Source of the DNA: Nitrospirota bacterium
GTDB lineage: Bacteria > Nitrospirota > Nitrospiria > Nitrospirales > UBA8639
DNA: 6,546 nt
Assembly (NCBI GenBank): GCA_003233615.1
Contig: QIMB01000157.1
Coordinates: 1-6,546 of the forward strand
Direction of reading: 5' to 3'
The notes below the pieces were generated by a model. The model was not told where the DNA came from. It saw only the letters and a list, made by a program, of their open reading frames with translations, and searched no databases. The position numbers were made by a program, and so were the translations under genes. Below are positions 1 to 6,466 of this stretch, piece after piece (position 1 is the first letter of the stretch; each line of letters begins with the position of its first letter).

Positions 1-1
1 A

Positions 2-24
2 CCTTGCTTATCCGGTTGACACAC
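2..24 (+). repeat. Left terminal inverted repeat of the IS1595 element
   Basis: Positions 2-24 are the exact reverse complement of 1151-1173 (23 of 23). They lie outside the transposase stop codon at 57-59, as expected for a transposon end. Confidence 0.9.
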
Positions 25-56
25 TAGCCTACTACTTATAGTGGGTTGGCCGTAGA

Positions 57-1121
57 TCAATGAGCACAATGATCCCATTCCCCGTCGTAAAGGCTGCGAT
101 ATGTGGGGCCGGCCACATTCATGCCAATACCCAAGATGGAAGCGAATGCCGTCATCGGGTAAAATCGACGGTTGAACCGGAAGACGAATTCATTCAGATA
201 GGCCGCCAGGTGTTGCTTGCTGACGCTATGGTGAGTACCCATCAGCCAAGTCTTCAGATTCGAGAAGGCGATGTGGATCATCGGAAGGTGGGCCTCGGTT
301 TTCTCGCTCTCGCCATCGAGCACCATGGGCTCGTGCGCGTACCCCAAGTGGAGCAGATCGTCGTAGCCACTCCATCCGTCGGTGCGCACCACGGCGCCCT
401 TGACGACGTTCTCCTGCACGAACCCCGTGAGCGTCTTGGCACTGCGGTTTGGCATGAGACCCAAGCGCAACCGTCCTGCATAGACGGCTCGGTGGGGCTT
501 TTTGCCATGAACGCCGAGCGGCTGAAGGCGGACTTCGATGGCGCCAGCAACCGTCGATTTATGGTGGACGCCACGGCCTTGGCCTTTGGTACGCCCACCC
601 ACCAGCGTTTCATCCACCTCGACGGGCCAATCTGCCTGCATACCGGCTTTACTCTAGTGACCACACTATGTAGCGTTTTGTGAAATGCTGAATTACCAAA
701 CTACCCACTAGATCTAGCAATAGCTATCTGCGCCAATCCGGTCTCGGTTGGGGCGAACCATGCCAGCGCGGAGCTTGTGGAGCATCTGGAAAGCGGTTTC
801 GTATCGAGTCAACCCAAGCTGGCGCTGAAGCTGCACCGCAGAGACGCCGGGCGTTTGCGTCGTCACCAGATACGCCCCCAGGAACCAGGCCTGCAACGGC
901 GTCCATGACAGTGCCCGCAGTCAGTGCACATCATGGTGGCACTGTCGACATCGAAGCACCCGTGGTCTCGTGACTATGCGCTGCGCCTTATCGCGACCCC
1001 CGCAGATTGGGCACACGAATCCACCGGGCCACCGAATCGACTCAAGATAGGCCGCACACGCCAGTTCGCTGGGAAACATCTGTTGAAACTCAAGCAGCGA
1101 CTGGGGGTGGCGACTGTCCAT
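57..1121 (-). pseudogene. IS1595-family (ISXO2-like DDE) transposase, broken
   Basis: Once encoded the transposase that cuts and joins the ends of the surrounding element. Reading leftward from ATG at 1121, the N-terminus has a zinc ribbon with two C-x2-C pairs (CPICGG and CRQCHH). A stretch typical of the family follows (LQAWFLGAYLVTTQTPGVSA, then LGLTRYETAFQMLHKLRAGM). The DDE core has VEVDETLVGG (first Asp at about 612-614) and RTDGWSGYDDL (second Asp at about 378-380), then the conserved SNLKTWLMGTHHSVS and YLNEFVFRFNRRF blocks; the stop is at 57-59. Two lesions are visible. Near 897-925 the frame leaves and returns: TGA at 921-923 is in frame, and LTAGTVM is readable only in another frame. 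At 630-725 an insertion brings an in-frame TAG at 714-716. Without these the protein would be about 320 residues, normal for the family. GTG at 1130 is an alternative start. Confidence 0.88.
630..731. repeat. 90-bp insert flanked by 6-bp direct repeats inside the transposase
   Basis: ATCTGC occurs at 630-635 and 726-731, flanking a 90-bp segment (636-725) that does not belong to the transposase. Removing one copy plus the segment (96 bp, 32 codons) rejoins RDRIGAD directly to WPVEVDE in the same frame. The insert therefore looks like a small mobile or duplicated piece with a target duplication. Inside it, TAGTG at 655-659 and CACTA at 706-710 form short inverted ends flanked by TA, reminiscent of a miniature IS630/mariner-type element. 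The longer inverted match is poor. A local duplication and rearrangement is the alternative, since both flanks carry a similar CCGG-containing stretch. Confidence 0.6.
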
Positions 1122-1150
1122 GACGACCACACCCTACGGGTAGTGGTAAG

Positions 1151-1173
1151 GTGTGTCAACCGGATAAGCAAGG
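1151..1173 (-). repeat. Right terminal inverted repeat of the IS1595 element
   Basis: Exact reverse complement of 2-24. It lies 29 bp upstream of the likely transposase start at 1121. The IS630 reading frame begins immediately after it. Confidence 0.9.
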
Positions 1174-1537
1174 AAGGATCGAACCGTGGACAAGACGGTC
1201 GACTTGCACTTGATCATGGATAATTATGCTACGCATAAACATGCGAAGGTTCAGGCCTTGCTCACCAAGCACCCGCGGGTCCATTTCCACTTTATCCCGA
1301 CCAGTTCGTCCTGGCTCAATTTGGTGGAACGCTTTTTCGCCAAGATCATAGCCAAGCAGATCCAGCGTGGAGTGTTGCGATCAGTGGAAGAATTGGAAGC
1401 GGCGATTGATGACTAATTGCCCAGAACAATAGGGCTCCGAAACCGTTTGTGTGGACGAAATCGGCGGAAACAATTCTTAAAAAGGTCCGCCGGGCAAAGG
1501 CGGCACTTAATGCACGACCTGTTTTGGGACACTACAC
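1174..1537 (+). mobile_element. Right half of an IS630-family element, interrupted by IS1595
   Basis: This is the remainder of an IS630-type element after insertion of the IS1595 copy. It carries the C-terminal half of the transposase. Its right end is probably the stretch ending in GGGACACTACAC at about 1526-1537, followed by TA at 1538-1539, since IS630 elements target TA. The end is an inference, because the matching left end lies outside the window or beyond the IS1595 insertion. Confidence 0.6.
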
Positions 1538-1562
1538 TAGCTTGGATCGTCTAGCAAGGTGA
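1174..1562 (+). pseudogene. IS630-family DDE transposase, C-terminal fragment, frameshifted
   Basis: From 1174 the reading KDRTVDKTVDLHLIMDNYATHKH contains the second catalytic Asp block of IS630/DDE_3 transposases (LIMDNYATHKH). It continues to FIPTSSSWLNLVERFFAKI, which holds the catalytic Glu. After ...ELEAAIDD the frame hits TAA at 1414-1416. The expected tail continues one frame away from 1416 (IAQNNRAPKPFVWTKSAE, then ILKKVRRAKAALN), so one base, probably within a Tyr codon, seems lost. That frame stays open to TGA at 1560-1562, but the last 20 or so codons cross the presumed IS end. The N-terminal half with the first Asp is missing because the IS1595 element interrupts the gene at 1173. 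GTG at 1186 is not a real start; the frame is open right up to the junction. Confidence 0.85.
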
Positions 1563-1775
1563 ACCCTTTGTATCGTTTCGCGAACCCTTAGATCCTTCTA
1601 CATGCAACCTACCTTACTGCTGAATATCCAGATGCTGTGGGCTCCACTATGCCGCAGACTCCATTTGGCCTTCGCAGTTTCGCGTGTTCTCACCAGCGCA
1701 TTCTCTACTGTTGCGAGGATGTTTCCCTGAATGTGGTGAGAAAGGTATCAATTCTACAATTCGCTCGAGGCCTAG
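1563..1775. other. Spacer between IS630 remnant and IS1 element, no recognised gene
   Basis: No ORF of useful length or recognisable protein fragment is seen on either strand; several stops occur in every frame. The only local structure is GAACCCTT repeated at 1561-1568 and 1582-1589. It may be relic DNA of an older insertion, but nothing identifies it. Confidence 0.5.
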
Positions 1776-1785
1776 GTATAGTGAT

Positions 1786-2521
1786 TTAACTTTTCAGAGA
1801 GTATTTACTAAAGATAGATAATGGAATTTTTTGATATCGGCGAACAACCTCCAGCTGGGTCAGTGCACAGCACATCGTGATGGCGTCATCGACCATCTCT
1901 TCCTTTTTCGAAACGATCGTGGTCCGTCGGGTCATGCGTCCGAGATGGTGGCGCGTGTTGCTGTTATCGCGCTCAATGGCCACTGTGTGCGCTTTGGCGA
2001 TGAGATGGCGTTCTTTAGGGAGAATTGCCGCAAAGGCCTCCCAGTCATCCGTAGAGAAGATGCACTGGTTCAGATGTTTGACTTTCGCATAGAGCCGCTG
2101 GAAGGTTGCAGCATCACGACCGCCGATAACCCAGGCCACGGGTCGCTCTGAAGCACGATCCAAGGCTTGAATGATCCCCTGTTTGTTTGTTTTGCTCCGA
2201 TGAAATGCCACAGCTCATCAAATTCCATTTCACACATGGCTCCCGCAATCTCAGGCTCATCAAGAAGAGCCGCCTCACGTTGGAGCCATTTCTGCACGGC
2301 GGCGGGCGTCACCCCCAAGAGCTTCGCGATACACCCATACGATGATTTCCCGAGCGCATACAGGATGACCGCAAACGCACGTTTCACCGCTGTCTCCGCT
2401 TTCCTGCGGTCATCCCCCCCACAAAGTTGTAGCCGCACGCCTTGCACTGATAGTGCTGTTTGTTCCGTACGCACCCATTCTTGACCGTCTCGGCTCCATG
2501 ACATTTCTTACAACGTGCCAT
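1786..2521 (-). pseudogene. IS1-family transposase split over three frames
   Basis: Once the DDE transposase of the surrounding element, about 245 residues if repaired. ATG at 2519-2521 is preceded by a very strong Shine-Dalgarno (AAAGGAGGAG, 2525-2534 on the reverse strand). The N-terminal zinc finger reads MARCKKCHGAETVKNG then CKACGYNFVGG. At a run of seven G (2414-2420) the frame shifts and continues with GDDRRKAETAVKRAFAVI and the helix-turn-helix-like CIAKLLGVTPAAVQKWL, up to the first Asp block EFDELWHFIG. A second shift at the GCAAAAC stretch leads to TNKQGIIQALDRA, VAWVIGGRDAATF, the second Asp block (FSTDDWEAF) and the Glu block AIERDNSNTRHHLGR. Both shifts equal loss of one base in a homopolymer. 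The classical IS1 programmed frameshift lies upstream of the first Asp, so the second shift is not the canonical site, although AAA slippage by -1 there would restore the product. Confidence 0.85.
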
Positions 2522-2524
2522 CGT

Positions 2525-2534
2525 CTCCTCCTTT
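2525..2534 (-). promoter_or_regulatory. Strong ribosome binding site of the IS1 transposase
   Basis: On the reverse strand AAAGGAGGAG sits 3 bases before the ATG at 2519-2521 (AAGGAGG about 6 bases away). It fixes this ATG, which begins the zinc-finger reading, as the original start rather than later Met codons in shifted frames. Confidence 0.75.
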
Positions 2535-2695
2535 CGTTGCAGAAGGATTATCGTCAATATCTATCTATAGGTAAATACTCTCAAAATACTATACAAGCAA
2601 TGATTATGAATTGTTGCCTCTTCATGCGTAAGATCTATCGATTCGCCTAAATCTCCGATACATAAGAAATTTGTCGTGGGATTTTTGGTAAAGTT

Positions 2696-2724
2696 TTGTT
2701 AGTTTCCTGTCGATAGATTATCAA
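2696..2724 (+). promoter_or_regulatory. Candidate sigma-70 promoter
   Basis: TTGTTA (2696-2701) and TATCAA (2719-2724) are separated by 17 bp and each match four of six consensus bases. It would drive the 36-codon ORF or, with a leader of about 320 nt, the downstream pair of genes. The spacer carries one arm of a 9-bp inverted repeat, a possible operator. Matches this weak are common by chance. Confidence 0.22.
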
Positions 2725-2725
2725 G

Positions 2726-2836
2726 ATGGCAGGTCATGAAGCGCCGCTTTGTCGGCAGATCTTCCACATGTTAGGGAAAGCTTGTTTAGTTATCGCGATG
2801 GTCTTTTTAGCCTGTGGTGTGGCTGTGCTCTCCTGA
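2726..2836 (+). CDS. Possible 36-residue hydrophobic small protein
   Basis: ATG at 2726 opens 36 codons ending in TGA at 2834-2836. The first 17 residues are mixed (MAGHEAPLCRQIFHMLG). The rest is a hydrophobic stretch (CLVIAMVFLACGVAVL), long enough for one membrane segment. After the TGA the frame stays open for another 20 codons (FGWVYGLSWVQRR...) to TAA at 2897-2899, so it could also be a truncated remnant of a slightly longer protein. There is no clear Shine-Dalgarno before the ATG. I do not recognise it, and chance is a real possibility at this length. Confidence 0.22.
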   Translation: MAGHEAPLCRQIFHMLGKACLVIAMVFLACGVAVLS

Positions 2837-3049
2837 TTTGGCTGGGTGTACGGACTATCCTGGGTGCAGCGAAGAACCAGTTTTCCTTCTCACATGTAAG
2901 GCTTTGATTTAAGACCTTGGTTTGGTTGTGTCGTACCGGACGGTAAGCGGGAAAATCTTAGGGAAATTCTGGAAACATCGGCGTTTTCTTGATGTCGTGA
3001 TACGTGTAACCAGTGATTCATTATTGTCCTCAAAGGGAGAAATGGTGGA

Positions 3050-3790
3050 ATGCGTAGACGTGCTCGTCTTTTACAAAACATGAATGATCAACAGTTCCAA
3101 ACAGAGCTAGAGCCCGATTGGATGGATGGTGCGACGTACCCTCAACCAGAAAGTTTAAATGATACCTTTTGGCGATGGGAGTTTCTTCGTCGCCGTGCTG
3201 ATTATCGACAGGACTGGGAAAAGTATTTTCAGTCGACATATGAATATAACGCGGCTTGCGCGAAAGATCCCAATCACCCCACGCAATATCGAAAGAAAGT
3301 TTTTTCTCCCGACCATCCAGCATTTAAAGCCCGTATGCCAAATTCCCTAGAAAAGTATCACTTGAGTGGACTTCCAAATCCTGTAGTTGCTCAGCCTTGG
3401 ATGTTCTCGTTTGATTCACATTATGGACGAATGTACTTCGGCCAAGGTCCTGAGTGGTTGAACGGCGGTGAAGAAATTAAATTGTGTCTATCCGAATGGC
3501 AGATTGCTGCCGTGTTTAATCTCAAAAAACCCCTCTCATCGCAAATGAAAAAAGTGGAGACGGACCTTTTAGAATGGCAGGAACATCAAGTCGGTCGCAA
3601 TCTTGATCGGCGAAAATCTCGCGATGAATGGCCTCTGTACTTACGTGTGTTGGATGGAGTAGCGCTGGGTGTGTCATTCCGAGATATTGGAAACAGGCTT
3701 CTAGATAATCAAGAGGATGACGTCGCAGAAGCTCGCATTGCACAGTTGTTTAAGCAAGCCTGTCAAATCAGTCTGCATTTTCCTGTGTAG
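3050..3790 (+). CDS. DUF6499/DUF2285-like putative DNA-binding regulator
   Basis: Intact 246-residue soluble protein with no signal peptide or membrane segment. Residues 23-56 end in WRWEFLRRRADYRQDW, which closely resembles the 'transcriptional regulator-like' DUF6499 block (aromatic-WEFLRR-x-x-Y-x-x-D/W) of ICE-borne proteins. Residues 196-240 (LYLRVLDGVALGVSFRDIGN, then a helix with ARIAQLFKQACQI) resemble the C-terminal DUF2285 helix-turn-helix-like region. The length matches proteins carrying both. Family naming is from motif memory. In ICEs such proteins are thought to act in regulation or DNA binding; what this one binds is unknown. AGGGAG at 3034-3039 lies 10 bases before the ATG at 3050. 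ATG at 3080 (MNDQQF) is an alternative start and keeps both domains. It is co-directional with the ATPase gene 105 bp downstream, so the two probably form a transcription unit. No lesion is seen, unlike in the neighbouring transposases. Confidence 0.75.
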   Translation: MRRRARLLQNMNDQQFQTELEPDWMDGATYPQPESLNDTFWRWEFLRRRADYRQDWEKYFQSTYEYNAACAKDPNHPTQYRKKVFSPDHPAFKARMPNSLEKYHLSGLPNPVVAQPWMFSFDSHYGRMYFGQGPEWLNGGEEIKLCLSEWQIAAVFNLKKPLSSQMKKVETDLLEWQEHQVGRNLDRRKSRDEWPLYLRVLDGVALGVSFRDIGNRLLDNQEDDVAEARIAQLFKQACQISLHFPV

Positions 3791-3895
3791 GGGTCAGATC
3801 TGAATGACAGTGAAGATAGAAGAATAATGACATGACAAGACATGATCGGGTGATTGGCTATTAAGGCGTCGTGAATTAAGCACAAAGGAACCAAC
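3791..3895 (+). promoter_or_regulatory. 105-bp intergenic gap with palindrome, direct repeat and RBS
   Basis: Immediately after the upstream stop lies the perfect 10-bp palindrome TCAGATCTGA (3794-3803). GACATGA is repeated at 3829-3835 and 3839-3845. AAAGGA (3884-3889) is a good Shine-Dalgarno 6 bases before the ATG at 3896 and supports that start. No T-tract hairpin is present, so read-through from the upstream gene is expected. A separate promoter or an operator in the gap cannot be excluded. Confidence 0.4.
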
Positions 3896-6466
3896 ATGAG
3901 TCAATTAATCAATGCATTAAATCGGCTGCAAGCTTTGCAAGACCAAGATCTTCCTCTCATGGCGAATCTTTCGGAACCTGTCACACCAACGATTTCGCAG
4001 GTTTCGTCTAGTCCCGTCACGAATTCTCCAGTCGTCCGGAAAAAACCCTCTGCCAAAAAGTCTGTTGAAGAAGAGAGGCCTCTATTTAATATGGCACCGT
4101 CAGATTGGTTAGGAGTTCTGCAACACGATTACCTCACAAACTTTGTACGCGAAGGCGGTGGAGCCATCAAAGTTGCCGTCTTCCCGGATCAAGACTCTCT
4201 GCAAGATTGTCAACATGCGTTGGATGGCATGGCGAGTACTGAAGCCTATGTTTTTGCCAAAGTCGATGCTCGATTTATTAAAATACATATGGTGGAAAAG
4301 CTGTTTCACAAGATTGCCAAACAGGTGAATTGGGATGATTTAGCGTATCGATTTGTGCTTCGCATGCTCGAAGAACATGGATATCACATTCCGGCAAACC
4401 GCGATGAGTTTTCCTTGCGGCACGTTGCTGCCTTGAATGAGCGGAAAGAACCTATGCTGCGCCGGGATGTCCAAACGTGGTTGGAAAAATCTATTGAAGA
4501 TGATTCAGGATTGTGTCGTGAGTTTCGTATGGCGATGATCCGTTTATGCTTGGCGCAATTCGATGCCGGTGATGCTGATCGAGTGATGGCGACGTCGGTT
4601 AAGGAATGGCTGTGTGGAGATCTTCGTCTTGTGTCCGGTGTCAAAAAAGCCATGATTTATCAAAAAGTGGCTCGCCACAATGCACGGCATATGTTGACCT
4701 CATTAACCAGGTGGCTTCGATTATGCGGGCAAGGTGGGTTGATCCTCTCGCTCGATATTTCTCGATATTTTGCCACACGCCATGAATTGCCAACAGATGG
4801 ATCCTTGAAATTTACACCATCGGCAACGATGGATTTATTCGAATTGCTCAGACAATTTCTGGATACGGCAGATGAAATCGAAGGCTTATTGATGGTGGTC
4901 TTGGCTCCAGAGGCGTTTCTGACGGATCCACGTCGTGGCGTGGATCGGTACGAAGCGCTGAAACTACGAGTCTGGGATGATGTTCGGCCAAAACATCGGC
5001 AGAACCCCCTGGCCTCTTTGGTGCGGATTCAGGGTCAGGGCCCAGATCACGGTGGATCACCGCAACTCGTTCCACCTACTCTTCACGGGCATGACATCGT
5101 GCCCGATGTTGAAACGCGGCGTGTTGTCGAAGGCTTACGAGCGGGAGTGCCGAATAAACATGTGGTCACGGCATTAGGTTGTTTACAGCCTGAGGTGGAA
5201 GGACGCTTTCGAGGAATGTTGGAAGCCACACAGCAAAACGTGACGTCGGGCTCCTGTCCTCGTGGGATGGTACTCGAAGGTGCATTTGGCAGCGGTAAAT
5301 CTCATGTGCTTGAGTATTTGCAATATCTGGCGTTGGATGCCAATTTTATTTGTAGCCGAATTGTTATTAGTAAAGAAACGCCGTTGTATCATCCTGTTCG
5401 CCTCTTTTATTCGGCTATTGAATCAGCGGTCGTTCCCAATAAGCAAGGAGAAGTGTTTGCAGAAATTGCCGGTGATTGTGATGTATGGGCGCCTCGGTAT
5501 AAAGATTTAGTCGCATGGGCCAATGACCCGGAGAGTCATCTTGATTCTCGGTTTGCGGCGACATTATTCCTGTACGAGCGCATGAGATCTGATATGGAAC
5601 TTGGCTATCGAATGGCTCGGTTTTGGACTGGCGATCCGATTGGGGTGGGTGATTTGAAAAAGTATCTCCAAGAAGCCGGCTTTGGTGGCAAATATACGTT
5701 TGGACGAGTGTCGGCTACAGAGCTGGCACTTCAACGATTCCAATTCGCCGCTCGTTTAATGCAGGCGGCTGGCTATGCTGGGTGGATCTTACTCATTGAT
5801 GAAGCCGAGCTTATTGGTCGGTATTCCGTGACGCAACGGGCCAAGTCCTATGCCGAAGTGGCGAGGCTGATGAATATGATTAATGGACAGATGCTTCCCG
5901 GGCTTGGGACTGTGCTTGCCTTAACCAATGATTTTCGAGAAGAAATTCTCGAGAAAAAAGGTGACAGACTAATAATGCTGGAGAAGCTTCGAAGCAAACA
6001 CACGGACGTGGACCAAGTCTTGGCCGACAAAGCTGAAAAAGGTATGGAGTTGCTCCAGTCGCAACGTATTCCGTTAGGTCAGCCGACGTCTGAGACGATT
6101 CAGGAGGTGCATGAGGTCGTTCAAGCCCTGCATCTTAAGGGGCATGGGTGGAATATGTGGGAACATGCTCAAGGAGGTTCTGCACAGATTGTTGCTGGAA
6201 CCAGTATGCGGAAATACGTGAAAAGCTGGGTGACAGAATGGGATCTTCTTCGTCTCTATCCTGGGGAGGAATGTGAAATTGAAACATCTTCGTGGAAGCC
6301 TACTTATGAAGATTCGCAGGATACTCCGGAAAAAGAACTAGCTGAAGCCACTCAATTTGCACCGCATGCCGAAGAGTCGTCCGTGTCATCTTTACGCATT
6401 TCAGAAGAAGGAGAAGAATTGATAGCACCTGCCGGATCAACGATTCAACATGGAAACGGCAGTTGA
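3896..6466 (+). CDS. BrxC/BrxD-like (DUF2791) tandem P-loop ATPase, putative phage defence
   Basis: Intact 856-residue cytoplasmic ATPase. Residues 24-60 are a Ser/Pro/Thr/Lys-rich linker. Residues about 67-385 look like a first ATPase module that has lost its motifs. DYLTNFVREGGGAIKVAVF is followed by PDQDSLQDC where a GxxGxGKT loop would be expected. GLILSLDIS (281-289) stands where a Walker B should be, with Ile in place of Glu. Residues about 402-790 are an active-looking module: Walker A GAFGSGKS at 462-469 (5279-5302), FICSRIVISKETPLY (484-498), RFWTGDPIGVGDLKKYL (575-591) and Walker B ILLIDE at 631-636. The tail 791-856 is acidic and probably disordered. These motifs are those of DUF2791/PF10923, the family of BREX BrxC/BrxD and, as I recall, the ATPase of the Shango system, usually partnered with a helicase. 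The exact substrate is unknown; ATP-driven DNA or partner remodelling is inferred. No TerB, PglZ or helicase gene is in view. The start at 3896 has a clear Shine-Dalgarno. Confidence 0.8.
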   Translation: MSQLINALNRLQALQDQDLPLMANLSEPVTPTISQVSSSPVTNSPVVRKKPSAKKSVEEERPLFNMAPSDWLGVLQHDYLTNFVREGGGAIKVAVFPDQDSLQDCQHALDGMASTEAYVFAKVDARFIKIHMVEKLFHKIAKQVNWDDLAYRFVLRMLEEHGYHIPANRDEFSLRHVAALNERKEPMLRRDVQTWLEKSIEDDSGLCREFRMAMIRLCLAQFDAGDADRVMATSVKEWLCGDLRLVSGVKKAMIYQKVARHNARHMLTSLTRWLRLCGQGGLILSLDISRYFATRHELPTDGSLKFTPSATMDLFELLRQFLDTADEIEGLLMVVLAPEAFLTDPRRGVDRYEALKLRVWDDVRPKHRQNPLASLVRIQGQGPDHGGSPQLVPPTLHGHDIVPDVETRRVVEGLRAGVPNKHVVTALGCLQPEVEGRFRGMLEATQQNVTSGSCPRGMVLEGAFGSGKSHVLEYLQYLALDANFICSRIVISKETPLYHPVRLFYSAIESAVVPNKQGEVFAEIAGDCDVWAPRYKDLVAWANDPESHLDSRFAATLFLYERMRSDMELGYRMARFWTGDPIGVGDLKKYLQEAGFGGKYTFGRVSATELALQRFQFAARLMQAAGYAGWILLIDEAELIGRYSVTQRAKSYAEVARLMNMINGQMLPGLGTVLALTNDFREEILEKKGDRLIMLEKLRSKHTDVDQVLADKAEKGMELLQSQRIPLGQPTSETIQEVHEVVQALHLKGHGWNMWEHAQGGSAQIVAGTSMRKYVKSWVTEWDLLRLYPGEECEIETSSWKPTYEDSQDTPEKELAEATQFAPHAEESSVSSLRISEEGEELIAPAGSTIQHGNGS

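Larger units (their letters stand above)
2..1173 (-). mobile_element. IS1595-family insertion sequence, degenerate, inserted in an IS630 gene
   Basis: The element is bounded by a perfect 23-bp terminal inverted repeat (2-24 against 1151-1173). Weaker inverted similarity continues inward for about another 25 bp. Between the ends lies one reverse-strand transposase reading with the IS1595 (ISXO2-like) signature. The DNA just beyond the right end (1174 onward) is in frame with an IS630 transposase, so the element landed inside that gene. IS1595 elements usually duplicate 8 bp of target. The right flank copy would begin at 1174, but the left flank is outside the window, so the duplication cannot be tested. 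The transposase is broken, so the copy is probably immobile unless a related transposase acts on its ends. Confidence 0.85.
1776..2594 (-). mobile_element. IS1-family insertion sequence, degenerate
   Basis: A single IS1-type transposase reading on the reverse strand fills 1786-2521 and is flanked by inverted sequence. GTATAGT at 1776-1782 is mirrored by ACTATAC at 2588-2594. A longer imperfect inverted stretch, built on AGAGTATTTAC and AGATAGATA, lies just inside (about 1796-1822 against about 2556-2582). The transposase stop falls inside the left end, as is usual for IS1. No convincing 8-9 bp target duplication is visible beside these limits, so the exact ends are uncertain by several bases. 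Confidence 0.75.
2595..3049. other. 455-bp leader region upstream of the DUF6499-like gene
   Basis: No recognisable gene fills this stretch. It contains a 36-codon ORF (2726-2836), a weak promoter candidate (2696-2724), a 9-bp inverted repeat (2633-2641 with 2710-2718) and a small dyad, TACCG-GA-CGGTA (2934-2945). Its length and dyads would suit a regulated leader for the two genes that follow, but no element is identified with confidence. Confidence 0.5.

Noticed and set aside
60..683. 207-codon + strand ORF opposite the IS1595 transposase
   Set aside because: It is antisense to a clearly conserved transposase with catalytic motifs and shows no recognisable domain.
1831..2151. + strand ORF opposite the IS1 transposase
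   Set aside because: Antisense shadow of the IS1 coding sequence, which carries the family motifs on the other strand.
2167..2484. + strand 105-codon ORF opposite the IS1 N-terminal region
   Set aside because: Antisense to the zinc-finger and HTH part of the transposase; Ser/Cys-rich composition typical of a shadow frame.
2890..3081. Reverse-strand ORF in the leader region
   Set aside because: No Shine-Dalgarno or recognisable motif, and it overlaps the start of the real + strand gene.
4848..5075. Reverse-strand ORF inside the ATPase gene
   Set aside because: Lies wholly within an intact 856-codon gene and has no motif, hydrophobic pattern or Shine-Dalgarno in its favour.
3896..6466. Calling the locus a complete Shango or BREX system
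   Set aside because: Only an ATPase of that family is present; no TerB-domain protein, helicase, PglZ or methyltransferase is visible, so a system name would overreach.
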